NCBI GenBank assembly: GCA_964036155.1
Contig: OZ038422.1
Coordinates: 4,363,201 to 4,427,200, forward strand
DNA length: 64,000 bases
Direction: 5' to 3'
From: Diploscapter coronatus
Taxonomy: Eukaryota; Nematoda; Chromadorea; Rhabditida; Rhabditidae
The stretch's first letter is position 1, and every line of letters starts with the position of its first letter. A program made the translations under genes and the position numbers. The notes below the pieces were generated by a model. That model saw only the letters and a list, made by a program, of their open reading frames with translations. It did no database searches and was not told the DNA's origin. Positions 48,560 to 57,510 of this stretch are shown here, piece by piece.

Positions 48560-50713
48560 TTACATTTCATAGTCCATGGGCGAATCTCGTCCATCACTTT
48601 CAAATTCCTCTTCATCATGTGATGTTTCATCTGATTCATAGGAATTTCTGATAGAAAGATCTTTCAAAAGTTGTGACCTTTCTTCCATTAGATCTTTGAT
48701 GAGGCAATGATGTTGCCTTCTCTCAATATCAGCTCTTCTTATGATATTTTCCAATTTGTCAATTTCTTTCTCAAAGTCCAAACAAGTATGTAGTAACTCG
48801 TCGATATCACTGTATCCATGTAACGCCTGAAGGGCTAATTTGGAAATGTGCAGTTCTCTCCCTTGTTGTTTGAGAGTGTCCTTGTATCTTTCTCTCATTT
48901 TGCATTCTCTTTTCACTTTCATTTCCAATTCGTAGTGTGAGTGTTCGAGTTCATCGATTATTTCCTGATACCTTTCTCGCACAAAGAAAGCATCGTTAAC
49001 CGATTCTTTTCGATAATTTTCCATTGAATTTTCAAACTTCTCTTCCAAATATTCGTTTTCCTCCTCTAGTTGGCTAATTTTCTCTGCCAAATGCTTGTTT
49101 TCTTTCATCAATACTTTACAAAACTCATTCCTTTCACTTAGCGATCTCACTCTCTTGCAAAAATGTTTGTTGCACTTAATCTTGTTCAAATTTCCCTTGC
49201 ATTTTTCCAAATTTTCAAGATATTTTCCATACATGAATTCGAAACATTTTGTTTTGGAGACAGATTTGATAAATTCTTGATAGATTTCTGACAAGTAGTG
49301 TATGTAGCCTCGAACATTTAGATAAATCACGTAAATTATAACGGCTTCACTGATCAATAGGGCAAATATGAATTGGCTCACATAACTCTTATCCTTAACA
49401 TTTCCATCATTCACTTGGTTTAACTGTCTCATCCAAATATAAACAATCAAGCAAAATGCTATAAGTATGCTGATGGTAAATAATCTTGAATTTGGAACTT
49501 TATGGACATTTTTCCAATACTGCTCTGAAATAAAGACTAATTCTTCTATCATCTCTTTCGTCTCGTATTTCTCGGGTTGATTTCTCAAATCATCTCTCAT
49601 TCCTTGCAAACTTTTCATTACTTCTGAATTTTCCCATTTCTTCATTGAATACTTCCAATACCAAGTAGCCAATATTATCAGAGATATTGTTGATATTACT
49701 AATCCAAAGATTGTGCAATCAATTAACACTTCTTCAACATTTTCACTATTTAAATTTTCCGCAGATGCTCCAGAAATTAGACTAATAATTGTTATCATAC
49801 AAATTGATAGAGACAACGTGTGGGGCAGCTTGAATATCCTTCTCGACTTTTTCTCATTCTGTCGACTTAATTGTTGGAGAATCTCAGCATTCTCTTTGAT
49901 CATTTTACTCAATAACTCATCTCTTTTTCGTTGAATTTCCTGAAGGGTTTTTATTTTCTGCCTCAACTGTTTTGACTCTCTCCAGTTGTTTTCCTTGAAT
50001 ATTATCGTAGTCTCCTCTAGGGCATCTTTCTCTTTCCTTTCTCTTCTCAACTTTAACCAACTCCATATGATAATCATTATCAGTGATATGATTGTAGTAA
50101 TCAAGCATCCAATGAGTTCATGTCTTGTTACAATATTGTTGTAAAAGTTTGAATTATTCTTGGTCCCCTCAATTTCTTTCCATTTTTCATTTCCCATTTC
50201 CAATTTTTCTATATTTGCGTTAACTGTTGGAATCAAGGTACAAGTCACGAGAGCATTCATAATAGTTGTCAGTGTTGTCAGATTCGGCAATTTTAATTGT
50301 ACCTTTTCTTGTACTCTTTCATCATTTTCTGTTTTTTTGCTTGAATTGCAGTCGTTTTTTGAAAAGAGTTCTTCTTCCACCTCAGTGGTTTCTTTCATAA
50401 TTGTTTCTGATTCGGTGTCTGGAGTGAACCGTGTTTGTTGTAAAGTCTGATACTTTTTCAAAGTGTCTGAGTTATTTTCACTCTTCCCTTCTTCCTCAAT
50501 TTTCAGTTTTTCAATTCCAACTTGTAACTCTTCCAATTTTCTCGAATCGTCCAAACTTTGCTCGGAATTCGAAAATACATCCTGAGTATTGTGAAATTTT
50601 GAGTGTTTTGATGTTTCCTCACTTTGAAGGGTTACTGTAGTTGGATTCTCATCTCTTTCAATTTTGCTTCTTGATGTGTATGCTTCATCAGTTCTGCATG
50701 GAGCATTTGTCCA
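48560..50713 (-). CDS. Retroelement ORF2: multi-membrane, long coiled-coil protein in the pol position
   Basis: Open from just before 50713 to stop 48560-48562. There is no upstream ATG in frame, and the frame overlaps ORF1 by about 100 nt in the -1 register, so expression by ribosomal frameshift is likely (717 residues added to ORF1). Counted from codon 50554, hydrophobic segments lie at about 89-113, 147-168, 245-265, 276-300, 357-375 and 391-412. Two modules look alike: a signal-like stretch ending in small residues (IPTVNA; SGASA), a short hydrophilic loop, a membrane helix, then basic residues. From about 475 to 635 it is a continuous coiled coil (KHLAEKISQLEEENEYLEEK), followed by an acidic tail. 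I see no reverse transcriptase, integrase or known envelope motif. Possible roles are envelope-like, particle-anchoring or membrane-remodelling; all are inference. Confidence 0.8.
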   Translation of the reverse strand, partial: WTNAPCRTDEAYTSRSKIERDENPTTVTLQSEETSKHSKFHNTQDVFSNSEQSLDDSRKLEELQVGIEKLKIEEEGKSENNSDTLKKYQTLQQTRFTPDTESETIMKETTEVEEELFSKNDCNSSKKTENDERVQEKVQLKLPNLTTLTTIMNALVTCTLIPTVNANIEKLEMGNEKWKEIEGTKNNSNFYNNIVTRHELIGCLITTIISLIMIIIWSWLKLRRERKEKDALEETTIIFKENNWRESKQLRQKIKTLQEIQRKRDELLSKMIKENAEILQQLSRQNEKKSRRIFKLPHTLSLSICMITIISLISGASAENLNSENVEEVLIDCTIFGLVISTISLIILATWYWKYSMKKWENSEVMKSLQGMRDDLRNQPEKYETKEMIEELVFISEQYWKNVHKVPNSRLFTISILIAFCLIVYIWMRQLNQVNDGNVKDKSYVSQFIFALLISEAVIIYVIYLNVRGYIHYLSEIYQEFIKSVSKTKCFEFMYGKYLENLEKCKGNLNKIKCNKHFCKRVRSLSERNEFCKVLMKENKHLAEKISQLEEENEYLEEKFENSMENYRKESVNDAFFVRERYQEIIDELEHSHYELEMKVKRECKMRERYKDTLKQQGRELHISKLALQALHGYSDIDELLHTCLDFEKEIDKLENIIRRADIERRQHHCLIKDLMEERSQLLKDLSIRNSYESDETSHDEEEFESDGRDSPMDYEM

Positions 50714-52023
50714 AAATTTCTCTGTGGTCTATAACTTTGTGCATTTATCTCATTACCTCTTTGACTTTTATTTTCACTTGAATCTTTCTTCTTTTTCTTG
50801 CATAGGGAAACGTGGTGATAAGCACCACATCCATGCTCACAAGACTTTCTAATCCTACACTGATATTTTTTATGGTTACTTTCTAAACATCGACTACAGA
50901 GACCTTTCATGACTACCACGTCCCAACGTCTGTTAGGGTTTGGGATAACTGGACAATTTTCACTGGAATGATAAGTTCCGTAACAGTAGACACAAGGTGT
51001 TTGTACGACTTTCCATGGGGTATCTTCTTGTTTCAAGGATCTTCCAAATACACGATTCATCATGTAATTATGAACAACTCCTCCTTTGAGTTCATACTCT
51101 TGATAGATGTCTCTCTCAACTAGAATAGGTCCTAATTTCGTGTAAATACACGCTACGTTTGTAGACAATCTTTTTGGTAACCCTGATGTGAACATAATAT
51201 CAAAAAGATAATCCATTCCAAGGCAAATTTGAGCTTTAACACTTCTTTTTCTTTCATTCACGATTATTCCCAATTTTCTTAACTCATCTCTTTCTTCTTG
51301 AATGCATTCTTTTAATTCAATTGGTTCTGTTAACTTATCAATTGTATGAGCCAGAATTTCTTTCCACGAATTATCATCTAATTTAAGTAGGAATTTGACA
51401 AGGTTAGATTTAAACTTTCGCGTGGCTACTCCGAAACCTGCTATTTCAATTGAAATGTCTTGTTTCAAGATTTCTGCATTCAATTGTTGTGCTAATTCTT
51501 CCTTAACAAATGTGCCTTGGGTGCCAGTATCGAGCAGGATGTTCGCTCGTTTCTCAATCGAATTTTTATTTGATCCATTCCAGATTTTATTGGTGGAGAG
51601 TAATAAACTACATGGTGAATTGATGACTGCTAAGTTCTGTCTGTACGACAGAGGTGAATCCAGAAATGATGATCTGTCTGCAAATGTACCATCACTACGC
51701 TCATTTCTTTCCATAGGTATGTTTACCGCCTGAGTTTCGCTCTCTCTGTTCTCATCATCTGATACAAATTGTGGGGATTTTCGTCCATTTTCTGTTGTTA
51801 ATTTCAATGACTTGCACACCCTACCTTCATAAGGCAATCTCAACGAATTGTTGTATCCTGTCTGTTTTTGGTAAAATTTTCTTCTGAATTTGGAGACATT
51901 TTCCAACTGGGTATCCTTTTCCAATGCGTCTGCTTCAATTCTCCTATTCCATTTCACCTTCAAATGGTCTTCGCCATCCATATTCCAAGTTTTCCAATGT
52001 GCAATTATCGACGTTTTGTCCAT
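50632..52023 (-). CDS. Retroelement ORF1: BEL/Pao-like aspartic protease plus CCHC zinc knuckles
   Basis: 463 codons from ATG at 52023. Residues 162-172 read ILLDTGTQGTF, the DTG active site of a retroviral-type aspartic protease, with the downstream GMDYLFDIM and ACIYTKLGPILVE features typical of the BEL/Pao DUF1758 protease. Three zinc knuckles follow: C344-C357 (CVYCYGTYHSSENC), C376-C389 (CSRCLESNHKKYQC) and C395-C408 (CEHGCGAYHHVSLC); the last resembles the Pao HHxSLC form. In usual BEL/Pao polyproteins the knuckles precede the protease, so the order here is reversed. No clear gag capsid domain is seen in the first 160 residues. The frame ends at 50632, after a slippery heptamer at codons 436-437. 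Confidence 0.88.
   Translation of the reverse strand: MDKTSIIAHWKTWNMDGEDHLKVKWNRRIEADALEKDTQLENVSKFRRKFYQKQTGYNNSLRLPYEGRVCKSLKLTTENGRKSPQFVSDDENRESETQAVNIPMERNERSDGTFADRSSFLDSPLSYRQNLAVINSPCSLLLSTNKIWNGSNKNSIEKRANILLDTGTQGTFVKEELAQQLNAEILKQDISIEIAGFGVATRKFKSNLVKFLLKLDDNSWKEILAHTIDKLTEPIELKECIQEERDELRKLGIIVNERKRSVKAQICLGMDYLFDIMFTSGLPKRLSTNVACIYTKLGPILVERDIYQEYELKGGVVHNYMMNRVFGRSLKQEDTPWKVVQTPCVYCYGTYHSSENCPVIPNPNRRWDVVVMKGLCSRCLESNHKKYQCRIRKSCEHGCGAYHHVSLCKKKKKDSSENKSQRGNEINAQSYRPQRNFGQMLHAELMKHTHQEAKLKEMRIQLQ
50713..50719 (-). promoter_or_regulatory. Candidate -1 ribosomal frameshift site (A AAT TTT)
   Basis: In the ORF1 frame the codons are AAT TTT (436-437) preceded by A, fitting the X XXY YYZ rule. 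It lies five codons after the last stop of the -1 frame and upstream of the ORF1 stop. Slipping back one base enters ORF2 with no stop until 48560. No strong downstream pseudoknot is obvious by eye. Confidence 0.6.
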
Positions 52024-52149
52024 TTCAATAATAAAGAATTGACAATTTGTTTCAATTTTGAAGTCTCAATCGCGACTTCCAGGTGTAAATGCCTCTTCTT
52101 GGCACAATAATTAAATTCAACTTACTTTTCGTTCGATTTCTCAATAGCT

Positions 52150-52660
52150 ATTACTTCAATAATGACCAAGGGTATCTTTCAACCAGTGGCTGACTAAAAG
52201 TCCTTTCCAGCGGGGCTAATACTTCCCGGTGAAGATCGTGGATTTCCTTCTCAAATGGGGTTTGTGATTCAAATTTCGTCCCAATGAGGCTCGTGGATTT
52301 CCTTCCCACTGAGGATTGTGATTCAGTTTAACGTCTCAGTGAGGTTCGTGGAGCGTCGCTTATCACTTCTTTGATAAGCTCTTGCCTTATTTTTATTATT
52401 TTTCTCTTTCTTTTTTTTCCAATACAATTTTTTTAGCCGATGATTTTGTTAAACTTCCAAGGGTGCTTTTTCAACCAATGGGTATGACCAGTCAGTACTT
52501 TTTCAACTGCTGGGATTTTACGGTCCTTCCCAACGGGCTAATTCTTCCCGGTGAGGTAATGTGGATTTCCTTCCCAGCTGAGGGAATGCGATTCAATTAA
52601 CGTCTCAGTGGGGTACAGTGGAGCGCCGCCTATCACTCTCTTTGATAAGCTCTTGCCTTC
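52150..52660 (-). repeat. Two diverged copies of a roughly 230-bp direct repeat in the leader
   Basis: Copies at about 52165-52390 and 52455-52660 share AAGGGT...TTTCAACCA, the CTAAT(A)CTTCCCGGTGA module, GTGGATTTCCTTCCCA, AACGTCTCAGTG and TTTGATAAGCTCTTGCCTT. They are untranslated leader in element orientation and may serve packaging or dimerisation (inference). Confidence 0.75.
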
Positions 52661-52905
52661 TAGTTTCGGCTATTCTCTCTTGCGTCTCGATTCGGTCGGT
52701 GAAATTTCTTTACTTTATCGTCCCAACTTTGGTTGGTCGTATACGTCCCGATTAGTCGGTCGAATTTCTTTACTTTGTCGTACCAACTTTGGTTGGTCGA
52801 ATCCTTTACAGGAAATAAAGTAAATTCACAAACCTGGGTATTTGGCAGAATGTGGCGCTCAGCAATACTTTGCCTCTCGTCAGATGGCAGTAACGTCCGG
52901 ATCAA
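52660..52905 (-). other. Small leader ORF with internal repeat
   Basis: 81 codons with two copies of TNQSWxDKVKKFxR, produced by a roughly 62-bp tandem repeat (about 52690-52805, TTTACTTTATCGTCCCAAC type). It may be only the translation of a non-coding repeat; no domain seen. Confidence 0.35.
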
Positions 52906-53257
52906 GTGGATTTCCTTCGTCGGCCTCTCTATGCCTACGGTAAGATAACAGATAACTGATTACCTGTCGATCGATCAAGTCCTCCACGTCAAAGTCACTG
53001 CAGCAGACAAGGACGCTTCCAGGGATCAGGATCGTGGGCTGCTACTCGTTGAGCTGACTGTTCGCGTTGTACACCGCTAGCAGAAGTTGGATCGAATACG
53101 AATAACAGAAATAGTAATTCTAGTCAACAAGGAATTCTTAGGGGTCTTAAATAGGGCCTTCAAGGTTGAGAAAAAAAAACGTTCGATGTTCGGTTTAGAT
53201 TCGAACCGTCGTTCGGTACAAAATGTGACCGAATGGTAGATCTTAGATTGGGCTTCA

Positions 53258-53275
53258 ATCAGCCAGGGAGCACCA
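53258..53275 (-). other. Primer-binding site
   Basis: Two bases inside the 5' LTR the minus strand reads TGGTGCTCCCTGGCTGAT. It starts with TGG, the complement of a tRNA CCA end, as expected for minus-strand priming. I cannot assign the tRNA. Confidence 0.65.
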
Positions 53276-53277
53276 AA

Positions 53278-53612
53278 TGTGCAGGCTAGAATGGGCGTGG
53301 GTGTTATGAAGGCCTTAGATGGTAGTTCTCTACTTGTAACTAGCACTGCACGAATATTAAGAATCCTTTATTGACTAGCCTTGGTTCAGTACAGTAAGAC
53401 CCAATACAAAGTAGAGAATAGTTAGGCGTGGATGATACTGTGAAGGAACAAAGTAACAACGAAGAGGGCGTATTTATAGGCGCGAGTCGCGCCTAGGAAA
53501 TAACTCCGCCCTTTAAGGTTCGGGCAATCTAGGGATAGTTCTAGAAATGGCTTTCCAGCCAGAATGACAATAACAAGTATGATTCATCAAAGTGAACAAG
53601 TCGTTGGCGACA
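53278..53612 (-). repeat. 5' LTR of the retroelement
   Basis: 335 bp, identical by eye to 46988-47322. TATAAATA at 53471-53478 and AATAAA at 53367-53372 on the minus strand. Followed by the target duplication AATCA at 53613-53617. Confidence 0.95.
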
Positions 53613-53617
53613 AATCA

Positions 53618-53983
53618 GATATTTGTCATGCATAAGATTTTATTTCAAAATTATAGAGGAATTCAGTTTAACATTCGCAAGAATGCATCATTTATGATTT
53701 ATCAACAAAATTTGAACCAGTCTGATAAGGCAAAACGTCTGTCATAGTAACAAAATGATGTTAATAAATTGAGTTTTATTTAGTTATTATCGATCTTATC
53801 CCTGTCTCATTTTATATAATTATTTATTAATTAGCAATAATTTATCGACGTCTTATGCTTATATTGACTTTAAATCAACGTGAATGGATTTAATTTCAGT
53901 TACGTTTATTATTTAAGTTTGTATCATTCTTATACTCAATATGTTTTGCCTTGTATTGAATTGATATTTTAGTTGTAATAGCC
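53618..53983 (+). other. Short region between retroelement and first MITD1-like gene
   Basis: 366 bp of AT-rich DNA with a GATATTTTAG acceptor just before the ATG at 53984. It is the only native upstream DNA left next to that gene. Confidence 0.5.
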
Positions 53984-55376
53984 ATGCAATCAGGAACTGC
54001 GCAAAATCAACCGCAACAATCAGCACCAAGCGGAAACTCTCTATCGACATCAAATGAGGTTCAATCACAGACTCATCTAGTATGTAAACTTAGTATACTA
54101 TCTATATTATAATCTAATTTTGAAAACGACGATCTCTCATTTTCTAGCGTTTTTGTTTAGCCACCCATGTTTGCATTTATCCCTGTCAGGGTTTCCGACA
54201 ATCCTGGTTTTCCTCCTGATACTAGCAATTATACCGATCAAGCAATTCAACAATTTATGGCTGGGATACAATGCTTGGGGCAGAATCAATTGAATATAGC
54301 TGTAGGTGTAGGTATTGATGATATTGGTCAAATATGATTAGAATATTAGGTGAATTCGAGCACACAGGGAGTTTCGGATCTATCATCGAAGACTTATGCA
54401 GACGTTGCATCAAAAATTCCAGAACCTTCGAAAGGTAAATTATTATGATGTTTTTCCTAAATAGTCACAACCTAATTATCAAATAGTATTTGCCAAGGTG
54501 ATTTTAATGATAATTATATCTATTCATGAGAGTTTTCATCAAATATTTGACATAAAATTATCTGAAGAGACAATCAAATATAACTCTGAATTTCGAAATG
54601 TTTCGTTAATTCAAATTTTTTCGTGAGAATAACGATATACAGAACTTTAGATGATGAAGATATTTTGACCAGATTCGATAAGCTGGTAAACTATGAGCGT
54701 CTAATTACAAATAGAAAATTAACTGACGAGGACATGTGTCGAGTAAGGAATGCGAAAATATGTTTTGAAAAATATCCATTCAGATGATCAAAAAAGCTTC
54801 TCGATTTATTAAAGATGCCCAAAAGAGAGAAAAAAGGATAAAGATTGCCGATTACGAAACTGGTCACTGCTACGAGGAGATATTCGATCCATATATCGAC
54901 GATGGCGTAACTGAAGTGCAGATAATTAGGCCAGTTTTGAAGCAACTTTATCAGGTATGTTTACTACAAACAACGAATCGGCATTAGTTTGATTAGTTTC
55001 ACAACGTGTTCGACTTTTGTGAGCTGATAGTTTCAAAAGCGAAGAAGCTCAAGAAAATCGTCCTGATGACAGATCCAATCGATGACGAATTGATCAGACA
55101 AAATATACACACGCTGATTAAAAGTTGCCGAGAAAGAAAAATAGCGCTTATGCACACTACACGCGATGTTCCTATTAACCATGGTAGTGAAATAAAGTGA
55201 GTTAAGACTGAAATATTTATTCCAATTATTATTTAAGGTTCGACAATGGTTGGATATTTACTTTCAAGCGTGGGCTTCATATGTTCAAGGGATATGGGGC
55301 ACCGTTTGACTTAGGCAATAAGAAGCAGGAGCTTCGCTATTGTAATGAAGCGGAAATTATCATTCGTAGAAAGTAG
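53984..55376 (+). CDS. MITD1-like protein, paralogue A (C-terminal MITD1 domain)
   Basis: ATG at 53984 follows an acceptor-like TTTTAG. The first exons encode a Gln/Ser/Pro-rich N-terminus (MQSGTAQNQPQQSAPSGNSL) and PPMFAFIPVRVSDNPGF, not a MIT domain. Next come KTYADVASKIPE, ILTRFDKLVNYERL and a conserved C-terminal domain. That domain runs from GHCYEEIFDPYIDDGVTEVQ (exon end QLYQ), through FHNVFDFCELIVSKAKKLKK and IVLMTD, to FDNGWIFTFKRGLHMFKGYG, with stop 55374-55376. It matches the phospholipase D-like membrane-binding domain of MITD1 (compare its FNNGWMIKIGRGLDYFK element). MITD1 binds ESCRT-III and membranes during abscission. All splice junctions are canonical and in frame. It is the first of four related copies. 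Confidence 0.8.
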
Positions 55377-56374
55377 TTGCTGCATCGTATCGTTCACATT
55401 GATAAATTCTCCCATTCGGACTGTTATAACATAAATAATTTACAAATACAATTTAATTGTTCGTTTTATAAACTATATAGTGAACTTATATTGATATACA
55501 GGGTGACACTAGAATGCGGGAGACATTCTTTCGAGAGTCATATCTCTGACTACAGAATTCGGTATTATCCAAATTTGATTCTTTGAAATCCTTATATCAA
55601 AATGAGCATGCCTGCTAAATTTATGAAACTCGGATATTTTATTTGGTCGATCTCTATAGTAGCAAATTTGTCGTGTTATTAAATGCCGAATCTTGCCTTG
55701 CACAAGGTTGATATTAATTCAGAAATTATTTTTTGTTCAAATACTTGGAAGAGAGATCTGATTTGGGTATAAGGTCATTGTACTTTATAATGCTGTCACT
55801 TCCATCAAAATTTTAAATTGCCCGAATTATATTGGCATCAGCAGGATTCAAAATGTCGCTATCAAGCAATGTTTACAGAGTATAATGAGTAGGCCTCAAA
55901 AACTAACCCCAAATTTTATCAGTTCTTTTTGAAAATGATATTCCATAGATACGATTGCATAAAATAAAAATAAAAAAGAACCCCGAACGTTCTATGACAG
56001 ATCTTTTTACGATCGCAAATAATGCGTTTCTCTATTTAATTGTCATCCTGTATAAACTTTTCTAGACGTTATTATCTTCAAACAACACGGTATATAATAT
56101 ATACTTGCCTTATAATCAATGTCATTTATGTTTGTTAAAATATAAAATATGATAAAGCATGATAATGCTTGTTTTAAAAATTTGATTGTTTGTTTTATAT
56201 CAACTTGAACGTCAAGGGTGATTTTATGTTACATCAAATGCAATTGAAGCATTAACATTTAAAGCAAATAAAATGATCTAAATTTTTTCAATATAAAATG
56301 GGGATAATTCAACATTTGATACTTGTGTCGTAAAAATATTCTATGATAGACAATTTTCAGCATTACCCATAAAA
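55377..56374. other. Intergenic region between MITD1-like A and B
   Basis: About 1 kb, AT-rich, no supported exon. Ends with an ATTTTCAG acceptor-like site 15 nt before the ATG at 56375. Confidence 0.5.
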
Positions 56375-57355
56375 ATGGAAGAAATCACCATCGATAATTC
56401 TAATGACCCAGTCAATAATCTATTCTCTGAATCAATTCTGGATGAGAATAAACAGAATTTTGAAGAAGCTATTCAAAAGAAAGTTGAAGGAATAAGTATG
56501 CTAAAAGATAGGTCGGTGTATATTTTCGATTACTAAATTATCAAAATTTTAATCGAATAAACGTCTTTTTTTATTAAAATACATATATTGAGATTGCCTG
56601 TAACAAATGACGAACAACGTAGACAATTTAAAAGAACCATTGATTATGAGGTTATAAACGTTAAGCGTTTGATGAGCAGAATAGAAGCAGAGGTGGAAAC
56701 AATAATATTTTTTATTAAAAACTAACCATTTTTTAGATGACAGAATGCAGCCACATCAAGATTTCTGATAATTCTATTGGGAATGGTTACGATTCAATTT
56801 TTAGCGAGTTTTTCCACCCTGACCTGATTTTTATCAAAATAGTCGATCCCGATATCGTCACTCAGCATCAAGTTTTATAACTACAAATGCACCTTATATC
56901 AGTCTATAATTTAGGTTAAAAATTTCGAAAAATTTTGCGAATTGTTTATCGAAAAGATAGCTCATCTATGCGAAATCGGTCTTGAAACCGATATCTTGGC
57001 TGAAGTTAATGACCATCATTTTATTAACTTGAGAAAAAAATATGATGAAAGATGGAACGTTCGACTTTCCATTAAATACGCTGATCAGAGGATTTATGAC
57101 AGAGAAATAAGGTCGATTTTAGATAAAAGACTAATTTAAACAGTTTTTTTTAGATTCAGCAATGGTTATATAATCAGACTCGAGAGAGGCCTCGATTATT
57201 TCAAGCCTTCTGGCAATGAATCGTTGGAATTCATCAATCAAAATTTGTGCAAATGCTACGCAACGAATATCGATATTTATAAGATGACCCCTATTAGGTT
57301 TCCTTACAAAAGAATATCGCACCATTTTATGAAATTCATTATTTATACTTCCTAA
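56375..57355 (+). CDS. MITD1-like protein, paralogue B
   Basis: ATG at 56375 behind a likely trans-splice site. Exon 1 gives an acidic N-terminus (MEEITIDNSNDPVNNLFSES). Then come RTIDYEVINVKRLMSRIEAE and the MITD1 C-terminal domain: GYDSIFSEFFHPDLIFIKIV, a QHQ exon end, VKNFEKFCELFIEKIAHLCE, LRKKYDERWNVRLSIKYAD, YDREIR, then FSNGYIIRLERGLDYFKPSG. The stop is at 57353-57355 if the last exon is read through. A GT donor at ITPIR (57298-57299) joins in phase to the exon at 57511, which would fuse B and C into one two-domain protein. No MIT domain is visible. The exon phases in the domain match paralogues A and D. Confidence 0.72.
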
Positions 57356-57510
57356 AAATGGCAAGATTTCTAACTATATATCGATTTTTTGAAACTAAAC
57401 AACTCATTTATTTTACAATATAAATAATGCTCTGAATGAGACATAGAACAATCAGTTTATTATTGTTTCTGACAATACATAAAAAGTTATTTTGAGTAAT
57501 CTCATTTTAG

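Larger units (their letters stand above)
46988..53612 (-). mobile_element. Young LTR retrotransposon, BEL/Pao-like, without reverse transcriptase or integrase
   Basis: 6625 bp. Two LTRs of 335 bp are identical by eye, begin TG and end CA, and are flanked by the 5-bp duplication AATCA (46983-46987 and 53613-53617). In element orientation (minus strand) the order is 5' LTR, primer-binding site, a 1.25-kb repeat-rich leader, ORF1 (protease and zinc knuckles), ORF2 in the -1 frame (membrane/coiled coil), a 1.24-kb 3' region with a minisatellite, then a purine-rich stretch and the 3' LTR. Each LTR has a TATAAATA box and an AATAAA signal. No reverse transcriptase, RNase H or integrase ORF is visible in any frame, so movement needs enzymes from another element. 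Identical LTRs mean very recent insertion. Confidence 0.93.

Noticed and set aside
49095..50640. Several plus-strand open frames opposite ORF2
   Set aside because: Antisense shadows of the coiled-coil coding sequence.
53190..53276. tRNA-like TTCGAA box near the retroelement 5' LTR
   Set aside because: No cloverleaf can be folded; the resemblance is explained by the primer-binding site being complementary to a tRNA end.
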